A stretch of DNA of 18,218 bases from SZAS-3 sp964386785 (GCA_964386785.1 CAYLUD010000031.1:1-18218), one strand, 5' to 3'. Positions 1 to 7,281 are shown, counted from the stretch's first letter. The notes: generated by a model from the letters alone, not told the origin. Made by a program: numbers and translations.

Positions 1-423
1 AACAACTAACGAGAACCTCTATCTAAGGTTGGACCAAAGAATGGGGCAAGGTCAGTCGAAATATTGCATTTGCCGGCGCAAGACAATATGGACATTATGA
101 CAAGAAAAATAAATTTATTTTTTTGAAATTCCATCAAATGGATTGATAGTTCTTTCTCTTGAAGGGAGAAAAAATGCGTGAATGGCTCGTTCTTGCGTAA
201 GGTGAGTTAATCAACGTGTCGTAAGGCCTTTTTTAGTATAGTGAGAGATGAGATCAGAACATCAGTTTCAGAAGGTAGCGATGAGCTACGGAATAGGGAT
301 GGATTGTAACCGAAAAGAGAAGAGATCGGCCTTTGTTGTATCCATCAGCCGAAGTTGGACGAATGCAGGCCATATAGAGGGGAAGATCACATAAAAAAGA
401 TTCCATTTGAGTTGTAGAATAAA
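1..423. other. Gene-poor left edge
   Basis: I see no convincing gene here. A plus-strand frame is open from 27 to a stop at 144-146 and reads like the tail of a protein (it includes NIAFAGARQYGHYDKKNKF). A stop immediately upstream and the lack of a start make it at best a degraded 3' fragment. The stretch also holds the first copy of the 39-bp repeat described separately. A minus-strand frame at 254-640 overlaps the cysteine-rich gene and looks like chance. Confidence 0.3.
169..207. repeat. 39-bp dispersed repeat, copy 1
   Basis: This stretch matches 2440-2478 in the same orientation with two mismatches (g/c and t/c). It starts with AAAAAATGCGTGAAT and ends with AAGGTGAGT. On the minus strand both copies can be read as QERAIHAFF, so they may be remnants of one mobile-element or multicopy gene, but I do not recognise the family. 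Confidence 0.6.
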
Positions 424-429
424 TATAAT
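401..429 (+). promoter_or_regulatory. Candidate promoter of the cysteine-rich gene
   Basis: A perfect TATAAT lies at 424-429 with a weak -35 candidate TTCCAT at 401-406, spacing 17. Predicted transcription would start near 436, giving an untranslated leader of about 40 bases before the ATG at 476. The -35 match is poor, so this rests on the -10 box and its position. Confidence 0.35.
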
Positions 430-475
430 GTAAACTGCGGATGTATTTACATGAAATTTGCAAGAGGTTGAAAAA

Positions 476-844
476 ATGACATCTTCTATATGTAATTCTG
501 GAAAACCAACAGGCAGTGCTCAACAGTGGGCTCCGTCTGCACATTTCGCTCCTCACGCTAAACAAAAACAAAGATGTGCTCAAGAATGTACGCTTTGTGC
601 ACAGTCTGTAATTTGCGGGCCTGGAAGCGAAATGCACCATTTAGAACAAGAGCAATTATATACACATTCTGTTGCTTTCATAGAGCAACACATTGGCGTA
701 CGCAATTCTAACTTGCAGTCTCTCAAGCCTGGTTATGCTTGCGGGTTGAATAAGGGCTTCGCATCGTGGCTCATCATGTGTTGCTGTTCCCATACCTATT
801 GTTGTACGGGCCCAGTTGCACGGGACGTTTGCAAGCGTGCTTGA
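476..844 (+). CDS. Small cysteine-rich protein of unknown function
   Basis: I do not recognise this 122-residue protein. It has 12 cysteines, grouped as a CAQECTLCAQSVIC cluster (C-x3-C-x2-C-x5-C) in the first half and a dense CCCSHTYCC stretch near the C-terminus. The frame also opens earlier at a TTG (458). ATG 476 is preferred because AGAGG (463-467) sits 8 bases before it and a TATAAT box lies about 50 bases upstream. There is no signal peptide; a short hydrophobic patch (FASWLIMCCC) precedes the cysteine run. The clusters could bind metal, form disulfides or be lipidated in a host cell, but nothing decides between these. A 26-bp palindrome follows the stop codon. Confidence 0.5.
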   Translation: MTSSICNSGKPTGSAQQWAPSAHFAPHAKQKQRCAQECTLCAQSVICGPGSEMHHLEQEQLYTHSVAFIEQHIGVRNSNLQSLKPGYACGLNKGFASWLIMCCCSHTYCCTGPVARDVCKRA

Positions 845-1272
845 TTGACAAGTAGTTTGTTCTGAATGTGTTCATGGTATCCTTAAGGATACCATGATGC
901 TGAATCCTTCAGCTGACGCGTCACAAGATGATGAGCTTTCGCTACAGAGAAAAATCTGTAAGCATTTGGTAATCAAACGTCAGTTTGACATAAGAAATCA
1001 TGGTGCATGCTTTACGGATGCGACCCCTAGCTCTTCTTTTGGAAAACCGATTACGCGCCTACAAAAGCAAGTGTGAGCTCGGAACCTCTATCGCCATAAT
1101 TATGTATCATTATCTTATCTCCTATCTGTTCCGCTTCAACACGGACGCCGGTTTTTCTGAAGAGTCGGGTTCTTCCCGGGCCCCGACTATGTTGGTGCGA
1201 GCTAGGTTTAGATTGCCAAGATCAACGTGTTGTATCTCGAACAAAGATGTGATCGCACAAGATAAGAACGAG
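845..1272. other. Intergenic stretch with weak ORFs only
   Basis: Apart from the palindrome, this region holds two overlapping plus-strand frames: 897-1076 (59 residues, AAGGA 8 bases upstream) and 1000-1299 (99 residues). The second runs into the terminator hairpin and has no ribosome-binding site. Neither resembles a protein family I know. A short expressed peptide or untranslated RNA ending at the 1297 terminator is possible. Confidence 0.3.
872..897. repeat. Perfect 26-bp palindrome
   Basis: The arms TCATGGTATCCTT and AAGGATACCATGA are exact reverse complements with no loop bases. The palindrome begins 28 bases after the stop of the cysteine-rich gene and contains an AAGGA plus an ATG that could start a 59-residue ORF (897-1076). 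It could be a transcription-end hairpin without a T tract, an operator for a dimeric protein, or a translation-blocking hairpin. The sequence does not decide. Confidence 0.6.
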
Positions 1273-1297
1273 ACTCCCTACTACATAGGGAGTTTTT
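1273..1297 (+). terminator. Rho-independent terminator
   Basis: ACTCCCTA (1273-1280) pairs perfectly with TAGGGAGT (1286-1293) across a CTACA loop and is followed by TTTT. The T tract follows the hairpin on the plus strand only, so it ends rightward transcription, most plausibly that of the cysteine-rich gene unit. It also separates that unit from the minus-strand gene to its right. Confidence 0.7.
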
Positions 1298-1405
1298 AAG
1301 GAGAGAGTGTATGAGAATAGCGCATCTCTCCTATTTTTTTCTTGGAAGAGGTACCTTGCGGACGCCTACGCAGACCATCCGCAGGGCTATGGTTCATAGA
1401 ATGTA

Positions 1406-1882
1406 CTAGGGGTGGGCACATGTGGTGGCCACGTAGTCGCTATTAATGCTTGGGCGATCCCGAAGCAGTTCTTGATGTAGGGGCGGTGTCTGAGATTGCA
1501 ACTGCTTGTTCCGTACCGTCTTTGTTGGTGTGTCAGGGAATGCTGCATCTAAATGTACGATTGCAAATCCACCCGAAATGAGCATGCCTATACAGGCCCC
1601 GGCAATTCCAAACGCAGAGAGAGTGGCAATGGATTTCCAACGATGACTTGACCAGGTATACTTCACAAAAGATCCAAAGGACGCGTCTTTGTTAGGTACT
1701 ACATGACAGTGATGGTAAGCCTTAGTATTCCAAATACCCGCGAAGATACAACCCACAATACAAACCGCGAAGATTGTTCCACTAATGTAAAATATTTTTC
1801 TGCTCGTTGCTGTTTGAGGGTCTTCGCTATGTAGGGTCGGATGAGTAATAGGCTCAATTGAGTGTGAAGAATAAGTTTCCAT
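1406..1882 (-). CDS. Two-helix membrane protein, Inc-like
   Basis: I have no family match for this 158-residue protein. It has a polar N-terminus of about 28 residues and a hydrophobic helix (FYISGTIFAVCIVGCIFAGIW). A loop of about 35 residues leads to a second helix (IATLSAFGIAGACIGMLISG), then a polar tail. A two-helix hydrophobic domain with cytosolic ends is the hallmark of chlamydial Inc proteins, though Inc loops are usually shorter. The start is chosen at METYSS because AGGAG lies 4 bases upstream. The alternative ATG at 1906 would precede the probable transcription start set by a TATAAT box at 1910-1915. Inc identity is inference; an ordinary inner-membrane protein is possible. Confidence 0.6.
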   Translation of the reverse strand: METYSSHSIEPITHPTLHSEDPQTATSRKIFYISGTIFAVCIVGCIFAGIWNTKAYHHCHVVPNKDASFGSFVKYTWSSHRWKSIATLSAFGIAGACIGMLISGGFAIVHLDAAFPDTPTKTVRNKQLQSQTPPLHQELLRDRPSINSDYVATTCAHP

Positions 1883-1909
1883 AAAACTCCTAAAAAATAT
1901 GTTCATTTG

Positions 1910-1915
1910 ATTATA
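1910..1915 (-). promoter_or_regulatory. Candidate -10 box of the Inc-like gene
   Basis: A perfect TATAAT on the minus strand sits 28 bases upstream of the METYSS start in very AT-rich DNA. No good -35 hexamer is seen at the normal distance. Confidence 0.35.
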
Positions 1916-2155
1916 ACTTAAAATTCAATTTTTTTGTTTAAGTTAATATTAATTTTTTTAAAATAGTTGTTATAGAGGTTCAATTTGACATTAAGCTAAC
2001 AATCTAGCTGTAGTGCCCAAAAATCGCGCCTTCCCTGGGGAAGTTTCCTATTTCGCTGAAGTCAGGCGAAACGAGATGGCTAAGGCAATTCCATGTCCCC
2101 CGATGCCATATAATGATTGATTTGACAGCTGGTTTTCAGAGGTTGAGGATGTTTT
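1916..2155. other. Intergenic stretch left of the IS982 fragment
   Basis: This holds AT-rich upstream DNA of the Inc-like gene and then sequence that may be decayed transposase. On the minus strand one frame near 2030-2090 reads GIALAISFRLTSAK before a stop, loosely like the C-terminal end of IS982 transposases. Two small inverted repeats are present: CTTCCC-TG-GGGAAG, and TTTCGC/GCGAAA around a 9-base loop. I assign no function. Confidence 0.25.
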
Positions 2156-2407
2156 CTAGTAAAGACCTCTTTCGAAGTATCCATTTGTTCCATGAGCTGG
2201 TTTTTCATGTTTTTTACTCTCAGGCATAGGATCTCGATCGTCTGTATTTACCGAAGTCAATCTAAAGGACACTATTTCAGCAGGATGATGAATCACTAAG
2301 TGAAGTGTAAAACCAAAGAACCAGCCAGTAGACGTTTTTCCTGATTTCGCTATTCCCCAACGTCTTATGAGCTCACCTTGCTGAATCATTTTGCACGCAA
2401 GTATGTT
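2156..2407 (-). pseudogene. IS982-family transposase, internal fragment
   Basis: The frame reads KTSTGWFFGFTLHLVIHH and then SVNTDDRDP. These match the conserved IS982 core as I recall it (GKSSTGWFxGFKLHLVIN and GNVDDRxP), including the middle catalytic aspartate. Only about 84 codons remain. The frame begins just after an in-frame TAG and ends in ERGLY-stop where a GDKGY-type motif is expected, so the N-terminal and C-terminal parts of the DDE domain are lost. The fragment is non-functional and marks past transposition beside the kinase-like gene. Confidence 0.75.
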
Positions 2408-2439
2408 CTAAAGGCCAATCGGAGGGCTTTTCAAGAGTT

Positions 2440-2478
2440 AAAAAATGCGTGAATCGCTCGTTCTTGCGCAAGGTGAGT
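2440..2478. repeat. 39-bp dispersed repeat, copy 2
   Basis: This is the second copy of the 169-207 repeat, lying between the IS982 fragment and the 3' end of the kinase-like gene. The two copies bracket the accessory segment 169-2478. Similarity drops sharply outside the core apart from the preceding A run. Confidence 0.6.
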
Positions 2479-2510
2479 CACTAAGAAATTAGAAGAGAGA
2501 TCATTTTTGA

Positions 2511-3860
2511 TCACCCCACCTTGTACACGAGATCCCGCACCAAGCGCTGGGCTTGTGCGCACCGACCCTGATGGTCGGTAGAGGTGATTGTAGAAAGAGC
2601 TTGTGGTTCGAAAGCATGAGGTAGGTAGGCTAGGGGGTAGCCTTCTAAGATAAAAGCAGTTAACATTGCAATGCGTTCTTCCATCCGTTTTTGTTCTGGG
2701 TACGTTAACAATCCTCGTTTCCGTAAATAGGTATATAAAGTCGAGTAAGGAGCCTGAACAATCCAATCTCGGTACTGGGTATCGAATGACCGCGATCTCC
2801 ATGGAGTAAGAAGGGCGAACGAATAGGTGATTTCGTCTGTAATCTGATCAGGAAACGAAAACCCGTGATCAATTGCTATCAATTCATTGTTAGCAATGAG
2901 AATGTTATGGGCATGCCGGTCCATATTCCCAATGAGCAGGTCGAGGAGTAGTAAGGATTGTATTTCTTCCCAAGGTAGGAGCTCTACCTGCGTTGGGGAA
3001 AGCAGACTAAGTGGTATCGCATCCGGAATATACACTTGAAAAGAGCCCAAGATTTCTTGTGTGAGATGCCCTTTTCTTACATGGATGTATGCCGTATGAG
3101 GGATCAATCCAAATCCAAAAAAACGATCTACTTCATAGGCCCCCACCTCATGCAAGGCAGCTGTGCCAGTTAATTGGCCGAGGCGCCCTCTGCGATGTCC
3201 TAAGGAGCCTTGAAAGTTGCTTTTAGGGTTTTTTTTTGCTAAATATTCTTCGTCATAGGGTTTAAAAATTCCTAGTGGACGCCCATCTAGATCGTGAATT
3301 GTATAAGTACCCCCCGCGCCTCTATCTACTAGCTGCGCAAAGGTTCCCCGCGACAATAAATCCCTCCAATTGCCCCGCGTAGAGGGTTGCTTACGTGCAG
3401 CCTGTTGATTGCGTTGTAGTAGCCGTTTTTGTACATACGAATGCATCTCATAGATCTTGCGGTGTGTCGAGAAGACAGATAGATCAGGCCAGAGGCGTTC
3501 CATAGTCTTGAGAAGGGCTAGTTTTTTTTTAAAGAAAAAGAAGAACAGAGATGGTTGGGTTGGGTTATGCCATTCCAAACTCCATACAATAAATGATCGA
3601 ACTACCGATTCTTCTAATCTTTTCCTGTATGCCTCAGGAAAGTAACGCTGCAACAGGCGCATGACCCGATCTATTTGTGTGGATAGGGTTCCATCCATGT
3701 GTAGAGAAGGCTGTGCCCCATAAGGGATGCGCAATAAAAAACGAACATTCGTTTTCCAGCATTGAGGACGAAAACATGATAGAGGGAACCGATGGAAAAA
3801 AAACATAAACCAAGAAAAACAAGAATTAATTGTTTTTTTAACGGTTTCTTTATCAATCAT
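2511..3860 (-). CDS. Phosphatidylinositol 3/4-kinase-like protein
   Basis: The 449-residue product carries the motifs of the PI3/PI4-kinase catalytic fold. A glycine-rich segment leads to a lysine (GTYTIHDLDGRPLGIFKP, residues 184-201, K200). The catalytic loop GNMDRHAHN (311-319) supplies D314, R315, H316 and N319, and IDHGF (330-334) supplies the metal-binding D331. Order and spacing are as expected for an active kinase. The N-terminal 180 residues lack a recognisable domain; a hydrophobic patch lies at 13-30, and FFFFFKKK (106-113) is encoded across a run of nine A. Proteins of this type occur in several environmental chlamydiae and in bacteria that manipulate host phosphoinositides. Divergence from a T3S chaperone and translocator makes a secreted effector plausible, but that is inference. 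A lipid-independent protein or small-molecule kinase is the alternative. The start has no clear ribosome-binding site. Confidence 0.8.
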   Translation of the reverse strand: MIDKETVKKTINSCFSWFMFFFHRFPLSCFRPQCWKTNVRFLLRIPYGAQPSLHMDGTLSTQIDRVMRLLQRYFPEAYRKRLEESVVRSFIVWSLEWHNPTQPSLFFFFFKKKLALLKTMERLWPDLSVFSTHRKIYEMHSYVQKRLLQRNQQAARKQPSTRGNWRDLLSRGTFAQLVDRGAGGTYTIHDLDGRPLGIFKPYDEEYLAKKNPKSNFQGSLGHRRGRLGQLTGTAALHEVGAYEVDRFFGFGLIPHTAYIHVRKGHLTQEILGSFQVYIPDAIPLSLLSPTQVELLPWEEIQSLLLLDLLIGNMDRHAHNILIANNELIAIDHGFSFPDQITDEITYSFALLTPWRSRSFDTQYRDWIVQAPYSTLYTYLRKRGLLTYPEQKRMEERIAMLTAFILEGYPLAYLPHAFEPQALSTITSTDHQGRCAQAQRLVRDLVYKVG

Positions 3861-3928
3861 AGCTAAAACATTTTTTGTTTAATAAAATTATTTTATCAAT
3901 AAAATGAGACTATAAGTAAATAGGAAGA
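3861..3928. promoter_or_regulatory. Divergent intergenic region, candidate promoter
   Basis: This AT-rich spacer separates the kinase-like gene from the chaperone. On the plus strand TTGTTT (3875-3880) and TAAAAT (3900-3905) are 19 bases apart. A second -10-like TATAAG sits at 3911-3916. AGGAAG (3922-3927) is the ribosome-binding site of the chaperone. The promoter assignment is tentative. Confidence 0.3.
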
Positions 3929-3934
3929 ATGCGC

Positions 3935-4492
3935 ATGGCCAAATCAAAAAAAAAGACCCAACCTTCTTTGGAATCCCTAGATTTTGATGCAATCGCCAAA
4001 AAGGCAGGAGAAATTGAGAGTCAGATCAAGAAAGAAGGAAAAACGATACGCGAGGCATTTGCTATCTCGCCAGAGGTAGAGAATGACATGTATGTTTTGG
4101 CAAAATATTTCTATGATCAGGGAAAAAATCAAGAGGCGGGATCGATTTTTCAATCGTTGTTGTTATTTGCGCCAAACAATTTTGATTATGCCTATGGTTT
4201 AGCTTCGGCCTATCACCAATCAGGAGACTTTATCAATGCATCTATGGGATTCTATCGATCCTTCCTGTTGAATCCTAAAAACCCCTTTAGTACCTACTAT
4301 TTATCTGACTGCTTTATTCAATTAGAGGATCCTCAAGATGCCTTGAACTTTTTGGATACGACCCTGGCTATTGTGGATGCTGTAAAGCAAGAAGAGTATC
4401 AACCCTTGAAAGAGCGTTGTCTTTTAATGCAAGATGCATTGCGAAAAACGATGCCCCATAAGACAGAAAGCAAGAACCAGGGGGCTTCATGA
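3935..4492 (+). CDS. Type III secretion chaperone, SycD/LcrH family (SctG class II)
   Basis: This 185-residue cytosolic TPR protein resembles LcrH/SycD chaperones, which keep the hydrophobic translocators soluble before export. A lysine-rich N-terminus is followed by helical TPR pairs from about residue 50 to 150 (VLAKYFYDQGKNQEAGSIF, then FDYAYGLASAYHQSGDF, then STYYLSDCFIQLEDPQDAL). It ends in a polar tail. ATG 3935 is preferred over the in-frame ATG 3929 because AGGAAG at 3922-3927 is 7 bases from it and too close to the other. The stop overlaps the next start (ATGA), so it is translationally coupled to the translocator that is its likely client. Chlamydial genomes usually encode more than one such chaperone, and I cannot say which paralogue this is. 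Confidence 0.85.
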   Translation: MAKSKKKTQPSLESLDFDAIAKKAGEIESQIKKEGKTIREAFAISPEVENDMYVLAKYFYDQGKNQEAGSIFQSLLLFAPNNFDYAYGLASAYHQSGDFINASMGFYRSFLLNPKNPFSTYYLSDCFIQLEDPQDALNFLDTTLAIVDAVKQEEYQPLKERCLLMQDALRKTMPHKTESKNQGAS

Positions 4493-5517
4493 CATCTCCT
4501 ACCCAGCAGCCCAATCCCTTTTCATCTCCTATTTATACGCATGCAGTGCAGCCTAATCAGGAGCATGCTAAGACTCGAGACACCCTCGCTCCTGGGGGTA
4601 CTGATACTCTTGCGATAGATGCCCCCCATGCTGTATGGGATCGTCCTACATTACGTTCTTTGTCCCCCCAATCACCACCAGATGTTCTGGTGAGTTTGGC
4701 TGCTGCATTTGCCGCTATTTTTGCAGCTCAATCCAGTTCGGCAGAAAATTCATTTTTCCAAGTTTCTCAGGATCAAGAATTATCAAATATCCAATCTTCT
4801 CAGGTTTTGACCAGTACAGTGACGGCTGTCAATAAGCAACAACAGGTCTACAACGAATATGAGAAAATAGCAAAGAAGGCCAATAACCCTGTGCTGAAAT
4901 ATTTAGGTTGGATCGTATTAGCTCTAACGGTTGTTTTAATAGCGACTACTATCATATCTGGCTTGTTTACTGGTGGTGGTTCCGAAGCTTTGGTGCCAGA
5001 AGAGATCGAAATGACAGATATGGCTGCGGGGAGTCTCTCTACCACGGAAACCACCTCAGAACCTGCCATTCTGACCCCAGAATTGGAAAATGCAATGCAA
5101 ATGACCACGATCAATAGTACATCTACTCAATCGGAAGCAACGACTGCCACGACGGAAACATCTGCACAAGCTGGGACGCAAGCACAACGTACTACCATTG
5201 CAAAGTTGTTACTTTGGTTGGCTCGTTTTATGGGAGCTGCAGCGGGAGCATCTCCTATGCTGGCACAGGGGATTGTCTCATTGAAATTAGTACCCGTCTA
5301 TAGAAGTCTGGCTAACACTCAGCGAGGCGTGGGTGCTGCTATGGCGAGCCAATCCATGCAGCAATCTATCTTTTCTCTATTGCAAAAGTGTTCGGAGCGA
5401 GATCAATCGGTTGCTTCTAATGAGACTGGAGGGACAGCAGATTCGTCCAAGACATTTAGCGAAATCATAGGATTATATGAACAAATCGCGCAACAGTCTA
5501 AGCAAGGATTGATCTAG
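4489..5517 (+). CDS. copB: Type III secretion translocator, CopB/YopB family (SctE)
   Basis: This pore-forming hydrophobic translocator should insert into the host or inclusion membrane at the needle tip. It has 342 residues. An unstructured Pro/Ser/Thr-rich N-terminus (1-65) precedes an alanine-rich amphipathic stretch (68-80) and a segment rich in polar helices. Then come the family-like lead YNEYEKIAKKANNPVLKYLG, a strong transmembrane helix (140-160), a Thr/Ser-rich linker (170-235), a second hydrophobic region (about 238-265) and a helical tail. The N-terminal PTLRSL (53-58) only approximates the PxLxxP chaperone-binding motif. The upstream gene encodes the expected chaperone. The protein looks shorter than Chlamydia CopB as I recall it, and no CopD-type partner follows; the next gene is pgeF. 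Confidence 0.8.
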   Translation: MTSPTQQPNPFSSPIYTHAVQPNQEHAKTRDTLAPGGTDTLAIDAPHAVWDRPTLRSLSPQSPPDVLVSLAAAFAAIFAAQSSSAENSFFQVSQDQELSNIQSSQVLTSTVTAVNKQQQVYNEYEKIAKKANNPVLKYLGWIVLALTVVLIATTIISGLFTGGGSEALVPEEIEMTDMAAGSLSTTETTSEPAILTPELENAMQMTTINSTSTQSEATTATTETSAQAGTQAQRTTIAKLLLWLARFMGAAAGASPMLAQGIVSLKLVPVYRSLANTQRGVGAAMASQSMQQSIFSLLQKCSERDQSVASNETGGTADSSKTFSEIIGLYEQIAQQSKQGLI

Positions 5518-5591
5518 CTGGTTCATTTTGCCAAATCCCTTTGTGATAAACGGTGGATCTACTAATCTGGCCTCTTCTACTAGGAGGACAG

Positions 5592-6338
5592 ATGAAAGAG
5601 ACGAAGGATGGCATTCAGTATCTCCAATCTCGGCTTCTATCTGGGGTCCCCCATGCGGTTTGGTTGCGACATGGTGGATATAGTCAGGGACATTTTTCTA
5701 GTCTGAATTTATCTAAGGGGAATGGTGATCTTCCCATGCATGTAGATGCTAATTGGGCTAAGGTCCGAGAGGTGTTTTGTTTGCCTCAAATCTGTCGTCT
5801 CCATCAAGTACACGGAGCGGTTGTTCATGAGGCTGATCCTAGCCAAACCCCTCAGGGAGATGCGTTGATGACTGACCAGCCAGGGCTTGCTTTAGTGATC
5901 TCTCACGCAGATTGTCAAGCGGCATTATGTTACGATCCGATCCATTCGGCAATTGCAGCGATTCATTGTGGATGGAGAGGAAATGTTGCAAATATCTATG
6001 GGGCGACGTTGCATGCTATGAATAAACGCTACCACACCAATCCAGCTGATGTTATGGTCTATATTTCCCCGAGTTTAGGGCCTTATGCTGCTGAATTTAT
6101 GCAGTATCGTACAGAGTGGCCAGAGCGTTTTTGGTCCTATCAAATCCAAGCCAACTATTTCGATTTATGGGCATTAGCCAAGGATCAACTGGTGGCTGCC
6201 GGTGTGCCTTCTAACCAAATTGAAATTGCTGGGCTTTGCACGAAGACGGTCGAAGAAGATTTCTTTTCTTATCGTAGAGAAAAGGCGAGCGGTAGACACG
6301 CTTCCTACATCATGTTGCCTGAGAAGCAGTCTTTCTAA
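5592..6338 (+). CDS. pgeF: YfiH/PgeF family protein (peptidoglycan editing factor / purine nucleoside enzyme)
   Basis: This 248-residue protein belongs to the YfiH/LACC1 (DUF152) family. Family members have purine nucleoside phosphorylase/adenosine deaminase activity, and E. coli PgeF removes mis-incorporated residues from peptidoglycan precursors. The three metal-binding positions are present: H71 in HQVHG (71-75), C108 in SHADC and H125 in AAIHCGWRG. The C-terminal GLCTKTVEEDFFSYRR segment is also typical. Length is normal. The frame opens at GTG 5553, but AGGAGG at 5582-5587, 4 bases before ATG 5592, sets the start. It follows copB by 74 bases and may be cotranscribed with it. Its 3' end overlaps the convergent transporter gene by 29 bases. 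Confidence 0.9.
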   Translation: MKETKDGIQYLQSRLLSGVPHAVWLRHGGYSQGHFSSLNLSKGNGDLPMHVDANWAKVREVFCLPQICRLHQVHGAVVHEADPSQTPQGDALMTDQPGLALVISHADCQAALCYDPIHSAIAAIHCGWRGNVANIYGATLHAMNKRYHTNPADVMVYISPSLGPYAAEFMQYRTEWPERFWSYQIQANYFDLWALAKDQLVAAGVPSNQIEIAGLCTKTVEEDFFSYRREKASGRHASYIMLPEKQSF

Positions 6339-7242
6339 CCATATATCCAAGTCGAAGCTCTTCAAAATAGACAAGCCATAGTCCGATAGCGATAATGCCC
6401 ATCGAGATGAAAAAGGGGGCAGGAACTGTTTCTCGATGCATGAGAAAGCCCCATGCCGCAGCAAACAGGGGTGTAGTAAGCCCTGCAAAAGATAGAAAGG
6501 TGGCAGTAAAGTGCTTGAGAAGCCATCCATATAAATTGTAACAGAGTAGATTGGATACCAGCACAATACAACCCACCCACTTCATAAACTGAGGAACGTG
6601 TTCCCACGCAATGGGGTGGCTGCCTTCTGTAACGAAGGTGTGTACCAAGGCCATGCATCCGCCCAAGAGCATAGAAGCACCGTTAGACATCCAAGGAGAA
6701 ACTCCATCCTCTTTTCCCAGTTTTCTAAGAAGAATCCAGCCATAGACCGAGGTGATTGTCGCAAACATGAGGGCTAGTTCGGGAAAGGAAAATCCTAAAA
6801 AGGAACCTGCAGAGGCTTCGGCTCCAGATTGGTACAGAAAGACCGGTACAAATCCAAAGAAACCGATTAGAAGGCCAATAATTTTTCTTGGAGTGATTTT
6901 TTCTCTAAATTGCACATAGGAGAGTGCTGCAGCTACAAATGGGGAAAGGCTATAAATGAGACAGGCCTTGGCGGCTGAAAGGTATTGTAGCCCCCAAAAT
7001 TCAAAGGCATTTGTTAAGTAGACACTAGATAGGGCAAGTAGAATGAGAGAAGCCCATGCGGTCTTTCGAAACTGAAAATCCTTCCGCTTGAATACGACTA
7101 AAAATCCCAAGATCAGACATCCAGCGAGTACCATACGTATTCCCGTCACAAAGAGAGGAGAAGCATGTGCCATCGCTTCTTTAGCCAGCGAAAACGAAGA
7201 AGCCCACATAAAAAACGTAAAAAATACAAGGGACAGTTTCAT
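6310..7242 (-). CDS. EamA/DMT-family inner-membrane transporter
   Basis: This 310-residue protein is almost wholly hydrophobic with about ten transmembrane helices, as two EamA repeats of five. The first begins MKLSLVFFTFFMWASSFSLAKEA with the typical small/aromatic first helix. The second begins around FPELALMFATITSVYGWILL. Members of this superfamily export or import metabolites. In Chlamydia one DMT member carries S-adenosylmethionine, but the substrate here cannot be read from sequence. AGGA lies 8-9 bases before the ATG. The gene is monocistronic, between sctT (same strand, upstream) and pgeF (convergent, overlapping by 29 bases). Confidence 0.85.
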   Translation of the reverse strand: MKLSLVFFTFFMWASSFSLAKEAMAHASPLFVTGIRMVLAGCLILGFLVVFKRKDFQFRKTAWASLILLALSSVYLTNAFEFWGLQYLSAAKACLIYSLSPFVAAALSYVQFREKITPRKIIGLLIGFFGFVPVFLYQSGAEASAGSFLGFSFPELALMFATITSVYGWILLRKLGKEDGVSPWMSNGASMLLGGCMALVHTFVTEGSHPIAWEHVPQFMKWVGCIVLVSNLLCYNLYGWLLKHFTATFLSFAGLTTPLFAAAWGFLMHRETVPAPFFISMGIIAIGLWLVYFEELRLGYMVRKTASQAT

Positions 7243-7281
7243 AAAAGCTTTCCTTTTTTCGGCAGTCTACGTGAGGAGTTC

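Noticed and set aside
254..640. 128-codon minus-strand ORF
   Set aside because: It lies antisense to the cysteine-rich gene and its promoter, has no ribosome-binding site and reads as low-complexity chance sequence.
1000..1299. 99-codon plus-strand ORF
   Set aside because: No ribosome-binding site, overlaps another weak frame, and its last codons form the terminator hairpin.
2431..2802. 123-codon minus-strand ORF
   Set aside because: It overlaps the 3' end of the kinase-like gene in another frame; the kinase frame carries the recognisable motifs.
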